This document shows, piece after piece, positions 12,201 through 27,200 of a stretch of DNA of 64,000 nt (position 1 is its first letter; each line of letters begins with the position of its first letter). The DNA is taken from positions 10,297,001 through 10,361,000 of the forward strand of contig OX387205.1 of the NCBI GenBank assembly GCA_947561715.1, read 5' to 3'. The translations under genes were made by a program, and so were the position numbers. The notes under the pieces were generated by a model. The model was given only the letters and a program-made list of their open reading frames with translations, had not been told where the DNA came from and searched no databases. The stretch is from Ascidia mentula. Taxonomy: Eukaryota > Chordata > Ascidiacea > Phlebobranchia > Ascidiidae.

Positions 12201-15200
12201 AGTTTACATTTAATTCAAATTGCGTCAAATTCAACAAAGACACAAAGGATAGTCGCAATATTCTTCCGTTGTTTTTTTTATTTAAAAACACGTTTCTCCT
12301 TTGTTATAAATCCAACCCCTAAAAAAACATGTCATTCATATTTTGTTGTCAAGTTTTGGAACAATTTCTCGTATTTATCAAAATAACACGTATTCCTCTT
12401 TGCAGTCGCAATAACTAATAAGTTTAAAAACATTTGCTAACCACTTGCAAAGTGAACGGCAGTGAGCAATTCTTGTCACGTCCATCATCGCAAGGCACAT
12501 GCTCGCATTGGTACGTAGGACAGCAACGATCCGTAGAGCATGCAAGCGGTCCAGTTACTGTGCTGCCAGGAACCGGAATGGAATTGTAGCAGGAGTGGGG
12601 GCACGATGGTGGTGGATGACAGGTGGTTGTGTCGCAAACTAAACGTGAATTAGGTTTTTAATAACCGCAAATTTAAAAGGATTCAAACAAATTAAAAAAA
12701 ATATATTTTTTTAAAATGCCACAAAAAAGTATGTTAAAACTCTAAGCTTAACATGTCCGGGCCTCTTTCTACGCCTGTTGACAATATTTTTGCGAAAAAA
12801 CTGATGATGCTCATGCAGACGAAACGGAATTTTCAATATATTCGCATTTTCTGACGTTAATCCGAAGTATTTTGTTGCACACCAACAAATATCTTAGTAA
12901 AACATACTTGTGTACCTCAAATAAGGAAAAAACCAATAGGTTGAACTCTCTTACCGCACTCGCTCATTGAACAGCCGCATTCATCATAAGTTGTGTTAGT
13001 GGAACATCCCTCTGCCAGGCAGCTAGCGTGCTTAACACAGTGTGAAGTATTGTTCGGGCAAACACAAACAGCTTTCTTGCAGGTAAATCCTCCTTCCTTC
13101 ACCACGGTCACTTTCTTTACCTTCCAGCCTTCGCAAACCAAATTATCTGCCGCCACTGGATCATATTCGGCAGTGCAGTCTGAGAAAGATCACAAAACCC
13201 ATAAATTTCGTATTAGACGTGACTTAATATTACACAAATCATATAAAATTTTACTTTTTAGTCCTGTAAGAGCTTATTTTTTCTAGTTGATACTAAATTT
13301 TTAGAAAAATGGAGTTATCGAACTGTGAGAGTTTTGTTTTTGTATTATCTCAAGTTATCAACAAGCGAAAACACGTGTAACAATTTCCATTGGCGCAAAT
13401 TTAAAACTACCATAATTTGCTTCTGCAGTCAAAGAGACTGAACGTGAAAATGACTACCAATTGTCATGCTATTTATAAGGGCCTTTGCACGTTTTCAATA
13501 CTTACTGCAGTTAAGTTTGTCGCAGCAACCATCGTGTGTCGTATCAACGCTAGCCACTTCGTATGCAAAATAGGGACATTGTTCACTTGGACACCAACGT
13601 GGAGCCTCAGACACTTCGTAGCAACCCTCGCCATCACTTCCACAGGTGTTGTTGGTACATCCAACCAAACGGCTTTCACCTGGCGGCTGTTTGTCAAAAA
13701 ATGTGTAAACATTTGAGGTCATTGATTTGAAAGTAAGGAAGCCTTGAGAATTTAAATCATTTCTGTACGGCACGAGCGTAGTGACAAGCGTGAGCTCGTG
13801 TGTAACTTGGACTTCGTGTGCAAATTGAAAATATATAAAAATATTCATCTATTGTATATTGAAACCTTGCAAGGAGACAAACTTTTTCCGGGGATAGTGT
13901 GTTTTTAATTAAATTTTGTTGTACAGATTACAGATTTTTTGACACAAAACATAATGTGTTTTGCAAAATCTATTTGTAGTGACTGATAATATCCCTCGAA
14001 ATTTGACGCTTATCATTTGTCTTAGATCAGGAGTGAGTGATGAAACATAGCTATCTTAAAGGCTTTTTAGTAACTCTTACCAGGGTCCCGTTCTGAAACG
14101 GACAAGAGATGCACCTGCACTCAAATGTAGGGCAACAATTTCCTGGTTCGGTGAAGTTAATCTGTAGAAGGAGTTAATGAAAATGATAATAATTTTATAG
14201 TTGAGAAAGTAATAACATTTCATTGTACTTCATTCGAAAAAATAATATGACTCTAAAACAACCACCCACCTTGTGCTCATGAGCACCACAGATAACGTCG
14301 CTTCCGTCGCCACAGGGTACATGTAAACACTCGTATGTGGGACAGCAGGTACCCATGTTGCAAGCATCTATAGATCCGAGTGTCCCCCCTTCTGAAGTCA
14401 CGTTTCGCGTATGGCATGACTCGCAAGTTCGCGGCGTTGGGCAAGTGGTTGGGTCACAAGCTTAACGTAAACAAACAGAACGCGTGAATGGCCGGGTTAA
14501 GCATTTTTGTGGGGCTAAAAGCTGTATTTGTTCCCAGATTAAGAAGACTACTGGAATATATTTATTACATCCTTAGTATATTCAGTTAATTTACTATAGT
14601 CAGTTACGTATATTTGAAATTGCCCAAATCTCAACTTTGCGCACAAAACCATGCACTCTACTTACTGCACTCGCTCGTGATTGGACAACCGCAGTCATGT
14701 GTGGTAGTCTCGTTGCAGCCATCTATTACACAAGTAACCTCTTCTACGCAGTGAGCATCGGTTGTTGGGCAATTGCAACTGGCCCGCCTGCAGGGTAAGC
14801 CTCTCTCCATAACGTCATTCACAACCTTTACTCTCGGCGGAATGCAGGTCAGAGCATCAGCTTTTACTGGATCGTGATCGGAGTTGCATGCTGCAGATTG
14901 CATGTCACTACAGTGATTCTAGTGTTACGTATGTTATTTTTGGCGTAATGGATAGTGCGGTTTTAAACTCATTAAACAATCGTTAAAATTTGGGTGGAGC
15001 CGTTATTTTCTACCACTTTACGAACCAAACAAGCTCGTATATAGAATATAGAAAAAATAACGCTTCGGGAAGAAAATGTTAGGTAAAAACTAGAGCTAAA
15101 AAAGGTTCAATATAGACTTAGCATTTGTATTTTTTACCGCAATTTAACAAATCGCAGCAGCCTTCGTGTGTTGTATTCACGCTCGGTATTTGGTGCGCGA

Positions 15201-18200
15201 ATAGCGGACATTCCTCAACTGGACACCATCTATGGGATGCTGTGGCATTGTAACAGTCTCCGCCATCACTTTCGCACGTGTAGTTCATGCATCCGTCCAA
15301 ACGACTGCGACCCGGCAGCTGTTAACCGAATTAATTTGAATTTACGACCGTTTTTACCGACGCATATACAAAGAATATCAGCGAAGGTCAAAGGAAAAAA
15401 ATTGTTTGTAAAATAGTTACTTTTTGCGAGGTCAAGGCAAGTATCACAAAAAGTTTACCACTGCAAAAAGATTCAATAGTAAACAAAAGTGGCAAAACAG
15501 CTTAAAACTCTAATGAAAAGATAAACTATTTAAAAGTGACAAGGACCACATATAAGCAAAGGTAAAATAGCAAAAACTCACCAGAAGCCCGCCTTGGAAA
15601 AGGCATCCTATGCAGCTACAACTAAAAGTCGGGCAGCAATCTCCTGGCAGCGTATAGTTAACCTAAAGACAACAAAGTTTGCCAGAAGCCGCAAAATGTC
15701 TCGAAGTATTGAGACCTACCTTTACTTCGTTGGGTTCACAAACAAGGCTACTTCCGTCGTCACACGGGTCGCGGTTACATTCGTAAGTTGGACAGCACGT
15801 TCCGGTCTGACAGGCTTCGGTTGAACCCAGTGTGGCGCCATGTGACGTCACATTGCGCGTGTGGCAGTTACCACATGGTGGCGGCGTTGTACAGGTTCCC
15901 GGGTCACATGCTTTGTAAATATTAACAACATGCTTCTTTAAAAAAGCTTGAAAACAAATAAAACCCTGTTTCTTAACGCTCACAATTATATCGTGTAATT
16001 TACGTATAATCCATTTACTAAAAGAAAACGGAGTGTTGTTGAGGGTTTGTAGTCATCATATGCAATTGCAGTTACTTTTGTTGGCTGTAGTATATAAATA
16101 TCACGTCTACCTTGAAAGACTTTCACTTACAACACGTGTGTTCCACGACACAGTCACAAGCATCTGTGCTGAGTTCTGTGCATCCAGGAGCTGAGCAGTT
16201 GGTCGGTTCGACGCAGTGGTTTGTATTGTTGGGACAAACACATTCTGCTCTTTCGCACTCCAAGCCGTTCACCACAAGCGGGGTGCGTTGGATCACCATG
16301 GGATACGTACATGTGAAGTTAACCAACAGTGCTGGGTCGTACTCCGGTTGGCACTCTGGGTAAATTATGAGAGATGACTTTTATTAATGGTCTGCAGTTT
16401 GTTAAATACAGAAATGTACAGGTCTAAAATATGCTTTGATATTCCATTATATATTATACCGTCCTTTAGACCAATGGTTTCGTGAGCAATGAACTTTCTT
16501 GCCATCGTAGATTATCCGACAAGAGCCAAGCCGCATTACGTCGATTCTATACAAAAGTGAATGAAAAACAGACTTACCACAGTATGGTTCTGGGCAACAC
16601 TGGTCGGGTGTGGGGGTATATGCAACTTTCCTTGCAAAATCGGGACATGTTTGATCCAAACATTCATGAGGTGTGCCAGACACGTTGTAACAACCTTGGC
16701 CGTCAGCAATGCAAGAGTAGGTCGTACATCCAACAGACCAAATGTCGCCAAGTTCCTAATGATGAAAATAGGGTAGTTCGAATTGGAAAAAAAGCTTACA
16801 TTTTGTTAAAATGTGACAACGACGTTTAAAAGGTCTTATGGCCCAGAAGTAGCTATACAAAATTTGATGGCAGACTGCTTGTTTGTGCGACAGTTGCCTG
16901 TAAGGCGCACGAGACGACCCGCACCGCCTTGCTGTCTTTTCTCAAAATAGAAAAACAACAAAATGTACAGATCACAAACTCTTTGCCTATAAAGCTTACA
17001 ATTAGACACAGTGCCTACCTTTCGTTCGCCGTTGAAATTGCAGGCATTACACTCGCATTCGTAGACAGGACAGCATTCAACGGTGGTGGTCGTCAATTTT
17101 TGGTGCACGTCACACGTTGGTGCAGTCACTGCCGCGCACACAATATCTTCGCATTGGTAACATTCACAACAATCGATATTTAGAGTGAAATTGAGGCAAT
17201 CATAACTGTCCTGTAAGACATAAATAATTCACTTTTATACACTCACCGTATACAAATCAAAAGCCAATTTCTACCACTTTTTGCTGCGTAGAACGACGTT
17301 GCTGTAAATCTGGTATACTTAGTACAAACGTAAGTAGCGCACCATAGAAGCAAACAACATCGGCTAAGGCGCCCGACCCAAGTATAAAACCTGATCGAAA
17401 TGCTTGTTCAGGATAACCAGGGTTCGAATCCCGATAAGGTAAAAACAAAACAATATCCTCGTACCGTGTTTTTGCATTGAAAGCCATGATCCGATACGTC
17501 ACATTTAACTTCTTTTGGCAGCTCCTCTTCAAGAAGTGGATGGACGCATTTGATACTGTGGGGAGAGCGTATTCCAGGACAGTTGGCCGCCAGCGTTATT
17601 TGGTGAGGTGTTAAATTGTACCCCACATCGACAGGATGTACCACAGATTTGGAACAGTTCTTTCCGCCGTATTTTCCCACAACCTGGCATACTGTGAAGC
17701 ACGTAGAGTAGTTTTGGTAAAAAAAACAATCGTGTCAACGTAACGTTTTACAGGGTCGTTTGTTTAACCGCAATACAGTGTACTTACTAAAAGATCTCGG
17801 GGTGCAGTCCGAGCATTTTTCCGGTTTAACGCATTTCGTTTGCTTTGAATCGAACAAAAGGCCCTCCTCGCAACTAAAACACAAGTTAGTTTTTACGTTG
17901 TGTGAGCGATAATATATAGCGACGACGATATATGTAGTTGCTGTGAGGCATAAACTAAAACAAACCGCAAAATATGTGTAGTTGCATAAAAAAACTATTA
18001 CGCACTGAGGATAGCAGCCTTCAAAATATCCTTCCGGACAGCGGACCTGATCCTTGCAACAAAGTTTGGAGCATGCTGGTGCCTTTGGTTCGTATCTCCA
18101 CACACATTCATCGCCTGTGTTCTGGACATCGCACATGAGAGCTGCAAATTGAGTATTATACGTAAAATTGTTAAGTATTTCCTAGAACGAGACAAGCTAC

Positions 18201-21200
18201 TTTTGGGTAATGGGCAAGAACATTGTTTAATTGCTTAGGTGGTGACGCATTTCGATTTCACAAACAGTACACGATTTGTGTAAATTCTATGTAAAGAATT
18301 GTAAAAACGACATTCTTACGACAGACGGAGGACGATCTCCATTCAACTAATACTCCATGATCGCCACACTCAAACGCATAATCGGCCACAGCACTGCAGA
18401 AGCATTCGCAGTCGCCACCAGAGTCACAAGAACAGGTTTCGCGAACACATTTGTCGTAATAGTATTCCGGAGAAACCTGTCAAAATTAAAAATAGTGTGA
18501 ATATATGAAGAAGAAAACCTGTCCGGGATTCGTGGCCAGGATATCCCGGGTTCGAATCCCGGTGCGGTTAAAAAAAAGAAATTATTATGAACAAGATGAG
18601 TGAACAAATCGTTGAACCTTGTTGTGGCATTCCGTGAATTCAGTATAAATGATACTGCATTTGGTTTGTGCCCAAGCCTTTTTCGAGCCGCAGCTTCTGA
18701 CGACGTCACTCGTCAAGTCAGGACATTCAGTTGAGATTTTCCAGCTGTTGCCAAAGTGTACACTTGAAGGCACTTGCGCCCCACCGCTTTGGGTGAAGTC
18801 ATTCAGGGAGTTTCCGTCGTGAATTCCGCAGAGTCCGCAGTTTGACGTATACTGAAAGGAAAAAACAGTTGAATAATTGTCCATTGTGCGATAATTTTTC
18901 ACACAAAGTCATCGAAAATGTAGATTTTTACAAAAATATTGAGATTCAGTCTCACTCGTGCTACAATGTTTAGTTGAACTGGACAGTAAAAAACAATCAA
19001 ACAGTCTTCTAACAGCGGCACGTACATTTTCGCGTTATTCACTCCATTTTTATTTCAGTTCTCCATTTTCTAGATTTTTATTGCGCAAATAAGCACAGAG
19101 TTATGGGCTAAATAAACAAAATTAATTTTTACGCATCTTTGTTTTGGTGGTAGAGATGCATCGGAAAAGCAAATTTCTTATTCGGCCGAAACCGAATATT
19201 CGGTGTACATAAAATATTATAACACAGGCGAAATACATGTATGAAAAAATGTTAAACAGACAGACGACTCAGGATTATTTATAATATTTTGTGCTAATCA
19301 TCTGTTACTCAGTCTCCGTTAGCCATAGAGACACCCGACGATTCAATGAAAAACAAACATTCAGTCGGTGTATATATTAACATAACTCACCTCTTCGCTT
19401 TCCATTTCCATATACACGGTTGCTTTTTCGTCCCATATAATCTTAAAGATTATCTGTTCCTTTATCGTAGCCTCCGCGACTCGGTATATACCAAAATTCC
19501 TCAATAGAATCATGGTATCTTTGAAAACGGGCATCATCTGCCGTTGTATGATCTTCGTAGGACTGCCAATCTTTCGGACGCTCAACGTAAGTTCCCACAT
19601 CTGAAATTGCATGTATGTTTCGTCTGAACGTTGGAATATTTATTTAGAAGAAACAGCAATAAAAAATAAAACAGTCTAGTTATCTTGCTCCCAAATAAAA
19701 ATTTTAAAAAGTTTTTGTAAATTTAATAATGTCCTTGCATAGGTGTACAATATATACTGTATGGATCAATAGAAGGTTGGGCTTCATGGAATTCTGTAAA
19801 CATAGTTCACATATAAAACTACTACTTACTCCAAAAACAACGTGAACCGTGGTGTCGCACATAGCCTGATTTGAACCTTGACAATCTCGGCTCTTGCTTG
19901 TAATGCGATATAAGAAATCTTTCGAAGCGACATCCGAGGAATGACAGCTGTCCGATGCAAGAAGGTATTCGCACGTGCCACGGAAATCGTAGCGTTTGCC
20001 GTCGAATGATGTGTAATACATTCCGCCAGCGAGTTTGCACCGGTCATGGCAGGCTGATCTGTTCGTGTTCCACTTACCGTTGATGCCGCAGACCCTGCGC
20101 AAAGCAGTTTGTCGTGTCGTGTTGTTTTGGTTTACTCCATATTTTTGTTACTATGTCTTGCGTTGGCAAGATAATGACAGTTGCCAAATGCAAATTGAAA
20201 TCAACTCAGTACAAGTTGGATGAATTCATTTTCATGTGGCCATTTTAATTGTTGTTGTAATATTTCAAAACGATTTCAAGGAAAACTCGGAATGAACTAT
20301 TAGGTCATCTGTAGCCATTATGAAGGGTTACTGTGCTGACTCTCCTGGCGCTCAGTACCAAACCAAATAGTATATCACACATTTGCTTATTTTCGTTTAG
20401 CATAATGCATTTGATGCAGTATAATATAATAGCTTACATTCTTTCGCATCCGTTGAAAGTAGTATCACCCCTTGTATATTCCTTGCCATCGAATTCACAC
20501 GGGCAGTCTTCTTTAGCGACACAGATGTCATTGCTGCGATAAAGTCCTTCAGGACAAACACACCCTGCAAAAAATAACAAAGTATTTAAAATCAACCATT
20601 TGGCCATTGCAAAAAATGTATTTGTAATTAAGCCGCACCGCGGCGCTGTAGAGCCATACATGGTCAAAACGGAGATGAGTTGGGAAAAATAATGTCAAAT
20701 GTTAAAATCCTAAACAAAGTTGTCCGTGATCAATGCTCAACCAATAAATTATTGCAATGGCCGTAAAAGAATGCTATTTACAATGCATTTGAAACTTACT
20801 AATTTACCCTAAACCTATAGAAGATTTCCGATAAGCACGACCAAATATCACAAAAAAACATGGTAAAAAGGATAAAAATAGATCAAGTTACCTGGTACGC
20901 AGGTGCCGAAGTCCGCGCAAAACTCCTCGCTGATAGAGGATCCGCACACTTTCGCACACTCTGCACCTGTGTCTTGACCGTTCGAGCAGTTACGTAGCTC
21001 CATTCCAGTCGGGCATGTGAAATCGATTGGGTGGGTATCTTTCCAATACAGAAAAAAAACATTTTTTGTAATATACCGAAACATTTTTGAGAGGAGAGCG
21101 CTCGACAAGGTTCATGGGTAAAATATAAAATATCCTATTGTGGACCTTTAATTTCATTTCCCGGACTTTCTAAACATAATCAACCGTGCAAGCGAACTTG

Positions 21201-24200
21201 AACCTCAATAAAAAGATTTACATGCTTTAAAGCGAACCAAATTTTATATAAATCGGTTGGATGAGAAACCGGTCTAATATAGCGCTGGTGGTAGTGGCCA
21301 CGTCATTGTACACCATGCCATGAAAAAGCTTTATCTCCAGAAATTGGTTAATATTAGGACATAGTTGATGTTAATTAAAGATTTGCGTTAACAAAAATAT
21401 TCTATACATTTGGCAAGTTTAATCTGCTAAATGCATTTACCTCGACGCTGCAACACACTTGCTTTAAACATGTTATCAGCTATTTTGTGACCTTTTAATT
21501 TACCGGAAACCCCCTCGCTTCGCTGCATAGAGAGACGTCCTTTTAAAATCAAACGGACCACGTTTCCAGTCAAGTATAACAAATGCATTGAGAGGAATTC
21601 TTGCTAAGTGGCGCAAGATTAGCTCGAGCGTAAAATAGGGTATTAGTGGGTGAAGAGGCGAAGTTTTTGAAAGCTCTAAAGGTCACCCCGAATCTAACTA
21701 CACGATAATCCGTCACCATATAAGATTATAGTGGCCATTTTCGTTTGGTTATGTCACCTAGCTGTGTTAGACTCTTTTCCAACGACGGATACAATAATAA
21801 AGCTGGGCTTTGAATTTGTTTGAAAATACTGAAGTACTCTGCCAATACGGTTCATTCTTGGCTTATGTGCGATCTGTTGAGGATTATTTCTCAGGTTGTG
21901 TATATCTTAGGCATGCAATGGGACCCTATAAAAAATACCCAGGCACGGCTAAGCTACACTTGCATAGTTGGTTGGTTCGCTTAATTACCTCAATGTAGCG
22001 AATTACCTCCGAGCTGTTTGTTTTATTACAAGCCATGTGTGCGCATGTAAACGGCCCTAATACGGCCTTAATGTCCGAGGGCTACTGCTAATAGTTAAAT
22101 AGCTTTAACTTCACGCGGTTTGACCGTTCCGTAAACTTTCACTGGATGTAGTTGCAAGCAGTGTAATCTGGTTGCGGAATTTTCGAAAGCTTTAAGACAA
22201 GTAAGAGATCCCTCTCTATAGGGATTTTTGAGGGGCAATAAGGGGGTTGTTTTCGTAAAATACCGACTTGTTTTTCAATAACAGACCCCCGAATTCCATT
22301 TCGGCTCCAGCCTGCCCCTCCTCCCCCTCAATTTTTTGCACAAACCATGAAAAGTGACGCAGACCGAACGTGTTGCTTCATATTTTCGCAGGTTTAAAGA
22401 TGTCAAGTGCCTGTTTAAGAGCCATATTCTGTAGTGGATAACCCAAAAGAAAAAATGCGTAACGTCTGGCAAAAACGGCCAGTGGGGCTTTCCTTGGTCG
22501 TAATGAGCTGCCGTGGTCCTTGTAAGTTAACCCCGTGTGACTTTGTTTCATTTCTATGTACTGAAGATTAGGTAGCTGGCTTCTTTGGAATGCATTGTTA
22601 AAGAAAACCAGCTATGTCTTTTCTCCTAAAATAAGATTTGGCAAAAATACCCTCTTCCGCTTTTGTTGTGGCGCGTGAGACTGGATTTAGGCAAATCTCT
22701 CGTGCGTTTGGCTCATCCAGTTTAAAATTATTGTAATAAAGAATCCCGCGAGAATTATAATTGCTGAATGTAAGTGCGATAAAAGATTCACCCGAGGTAT
22801 TACATAGAATACCGAAGTTATTTCAAGACAACTGAGCCTTCAGCAAAATTTTTTTGTAGTTGTATAAGCGAGCGAAAAGTATTATCGCATTGACAATTTA
22901 GCCATATAAGCCCCAAACACAAACTATCTGATTAACTAGCAAAAAAGCTAACGTCCACAAAAAAATGGGAAGGGGTTAGTACAAGCTTACGAAACCGCTA
23001 TGCACTAGCACTGGAGTGTGGAAACCACCAAAATCCTTCGCGTCTCGTACCTCATTGCACGGGAGCCGACGTTTGCGTGCGAAGGACGACTCGGTCCTGG
23101 AGATCCCCACAGCCTATCTTTAGGGTCGATAGCAAATACCTAAATAACCACGCAGGCTGCGCCCCGAACGCAACTTGAATTAATATCAACGGAACTTGCG
23201 GAGGAAATTTGGTAGTTCTGGTAACGCACCGCGTGAAAACAATAGGCAATGACGCAAAACCAACGTGGCAAATAAAGTAACGGCCATTTTTGTTATTTGG
23301 TTCTCATGTGACACGTATTGGATATTTGGAAAATTTGGGGGGGCGGTTCAAATCTTTACGACGTCAGATATGCTGATTGATCGAAGTTGGCGAAAACATC
23401 TCGCTGCCAACTCGGGAAAACATATTTTTGGGAATTTTCGCACCTGAGTCACCTTAAAAAAACCGCAATAACAATGGAATAACTAATTTAGATTTCCGAA
23501 ACGTGAAAAATAGTGTTGTTTTTCAAATATGTTGGCAAGGTTGTTTTCGTGGAGAAAATTTGCTGACTTCACAAATTTTATTCGCGGGATTTTTTTCCTC
23601 AATATTTAGGTTGCATCGTTTCGTGGATAGATTGGAAATATATATATTGTTTTGGATTTTATTGTCTTCGTTCTCAAACGCAAACAACTGCAAAAATCAC
23701 CTAAGCGAGCGCTATAAAACATGTCTAATATAAAACTTGTTCGCAATTACCCACGAATTTGTATAAAAATTTGCGATGAGATTTTTTTTCTATTTTTTTG
23801 TGTTATTAATTGCTGTTTTATAAAGGAGCAATTGTTCTAATTTACGCATTTAAGGCGATTACACCGCCTATAATACAAATGCACGGATTATGTTCCAGGA
23901 AACTCCGATCAACTTGGAATTTAACGGGTGGTCGCCCTTTACCAATGAAACAGCTAAACACAACGATTTCTATTTTAACGCCAGGAAGTCAGCTCTGGCC
24001 CACTTTTCGCTGCTCTGCAAGCCAGTTATTTATCTTGGTGAAGAGCAAACACAGCATGTTTTCAAAGTGCGCAATCATTTTCCGTGACAGGAACGCCCAA
24101 GTTGGGGTTTAGAGAAAAAGTCAGTTGTTAAACATGGGTTTTGCAACACGACTTACCTCCCTTGTTCCTGCATGTGTTCACTCCCCCAGAGCAGGTGCTG

Positions 24201-27200
24201 CAGTCAAACAAAGGTTTTGGATTAATTTCAGAGGTTTCGTGCAAGACAATTACTTTACTACACGCATGTGTTCCACAAAATAATTTTCTATCTTGGCTTA
24301 ATAATTTCTGAAAGTTTTACCACTTCTTTGTATTGTATGACCTCACAATATATATCACACAACTCACCAAACTTTGCCACCTTCAAGGTGTGACACGTGG
24401 CCGGCAGGTAACCAATCGTTATCGACGTAACACGGACAAAGGGAAAGTTCAACACATTCCCCGTCCTTGCCAAGGTAGAGGCCTAAAATCATTACCAAAA
24501 TTTGTCAGTGCTAAATGTATGACGTCATGCATTGGTTGTCTATGTCGTAAAAACAATCAACACGAACAAAGATTTTTACAAATAAGTTGCTGAAATTTAT
24601 TATGTCACGCACCGTCATCGCATGTGCAACCTTCCACTAGGTGCACACTGGAGCAGGTTTCTGATTCCGATCTGGACCGACAAGTTCTACCGCATAAGGT
24701 GGTGCTCGCTTTGTAACTCTGTCCTGCGACGGGACACTCTTTGTCTGCAATGAAACGTTCGTGAAACGTTTGTCATAAGATATCCAAATGTCGCGTCTAA
24801 AAAGCACGTGTAGAAACGTGCATGGAAACCATATTTACGTTTAACACACCGTCGCGAGCGCTCGAACAAGGGCCACTTTGTTTAGTCGCTCGCGTAGGCA
24901 GAACATTTTACGCACCCAACGCATAAAAGACTACCTTCATGCTTAAAATGACTACAAAAGGCATCAAGAGATTTATCAATGTCAAAGCCAACATTGTAAA
25001 ACGGTAGTGGAGAATATTTAAATATCAAGCAATCACTATGGGCTTGTCGATTGACGACGTGTTTTTATTGCACCATTGGATGTTCATTTTCAGTGGTGTA
25101 TTGAGAGCCCATGGTGGATTTGTTATCGTTGAGATTTCCGCTTGTTATCATACTTCAACTTAATGCTCTCGACAAAACTATCTTAATATTTTCGTAAGAA
25201 CACTGTGCGTAGGGATTTGAACAGTCACGTTACACGTTGTGGATACAGGGCGACAGGCCTATAACACCGCGTATTCAGTAACAGCGTTCTACTGCTAAAT
25301 TCATATGCTGGTCTTGTCATATTCAACAAAACACAATACTCACAGCAAAAATCCGTAGATCTCCAATTTACCACAATCCCTTCCTTTAGGCATTCCCGTG
25401 CGTAGAGGGAAATGGAATCGCACATACACTCGCTTGCCTCGTCGCATGCACAGGTGTCCTGCTCACAAATCTTGAGGTAAGGTTCGTATGGAATCACGTC
25501 CCGGCACATTTCGAACAGGTCGCCCGTCAATATCGCACACTTCGCCTTTGCGTCCTCGGCTGAAAAATGTCTGGTTGGTTTATGATAATCAACAAATACC
25601 AAAGGTCCCAAAAGGTGACGTCAATTCACCGCTACTTTGTGGTGATCACAAACGAGCTAATTTGAATCAAACAAATTCCTATTACTTCCAGGTCGCATAA
25701 CAAGGGCAATATGGCAACAACTGCTACCAGTTGTTTAGAACAACAGTAATTTAACATTGAGCATCTCGGAACAAGGGACCTCTCGAATTGAGACTTCAGT
25801 ATACGTACAATACAAAATGATTCGCTGTGAGTAGACAGATAGACAGGTATGTTTAAATGCCAACCGCTGAACCCACATGCCAACCGCTGAACCAACACGA
25901 CCTACCTAGTTGAGAGAAGAGCGTGCAGGCGTCGTAGGGAGTGGAAGACGGCACCACATCCGGACAATCGTGGTACAGCTTCCAAGAGTTTGCAAAAACG
26001 GTCGGGGTACTTTCCAGGCCGTTGCGAGTCGTAAAGTCATCGTTGGTGATGTGGTTGTAAGTGCCAACGAGCCCGCACATCATGCCTGCAAAGGATGCAT
26101 AGTCACGTACCAAGTCACTTGTTTTCCTCAAAGAGGCCCAGGGAGTTTACAGAAAGGGGGACACGCTCACTGACAAAGCGCGACGCGCTGTCGGCGACGA
26201 AAGACCTCGTCGGTGACGGATGCATTAGAAAAGCTCGAGGAGAGAATTGTTGTGGATATGGCTGTTTTGCACTGAATAGGGGCTTTATTGTGGGCCCAAC
26301 TCAGCGAAACAAAGGAATTTGCGCTCACGTAAACGAAGGACCTTTGGAAAGTTTCGCTGGTGGTTGTTTATCTGCTTCGCGATCAATAGAAGTCCCCAAA
26401 CAAATGGATTTGGTCCGTTATGATGCAATATTCGTGTGGTGTTATGCTCAGAACATCACGTATACGATCTGGTTCGAAATACCCAGTAAACACATTCTAT
26501 TTTACTGAATTGGTGGAAACTAAAGCCATAAAACGTCCAAAGTTGAGTCGAACAAAAACCTCAGCATTGGATTGATATTAGGCGCAGACCGCAATGTCAC
26601 GAGAAAGTTTTCAGCTATACAAGACATCACAGCCGTCTCATACTGCAACAATAGCAGCCACGAAACCCAATGCCTTTTTACGTCAGAATATGAAAATTTC
26701 CCCTGGTTAAATCGGTTTTAAAGCATTCCGCTTGAAAAGACCCCACTGTTTGTTCCAAAACCAAACTTCTATAGAAACAGTCAAAAACCATTGCCGAGGA
26801 GTCACTCCTGGGACGTATATGTCGTCGCAGTTTTTTAACGGCATACTGTATAGGGTTTTGTGTGGTTGGTTTATTGTTATCGCAACAGTTGAAGAATTGT
26901 GGCAACACAGCGCAAAATAATAGAAACGGTTTGCTGTGTTTTGACATCCTGCGTAGCACACTTGTGACCTTAAAGCAAAAGTTAAAAAGAAAACGTAACG
27001 CAATGTTAAGCAATGCGTATATTTGTCGCAATGAGCGTAATTTGTTGAACTTTAAAGATAGTCACTATAAATTTGTTGCTGTTCAGTCTTCTAAATACAA
27101 AACTAATATGACGCATGTTACAAAAGAGTGCATGGCGGACCGACATCCTTCCCTAATATTTGTCCCCATACCCCAGACGATTCGTGTCTTAGCTACCCAC

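Noticed and set aside
11766-12386. Plus-strand open frame of 206 codons
   Set aside because: It lies across exons 43-44 of gene A and the introns around them on the opposite strand. It has no recognisable motif, and the minus-strand exons there have correct splice sites, phases and cysteine patterns.
17351-17440. Functional tRNA gene
   Set aside because: The B box is good, but the acceptor stem does not pair and the A to B box spacing (about 60 bp) and anticodon region are poor.
26095-26508. Plus-strand open frame of 137 codons overlapping gene A intron 16
   Set aside because: No known motif and it starts inside a gene A exon on the opposite strand. More likely chance or an old repeat.
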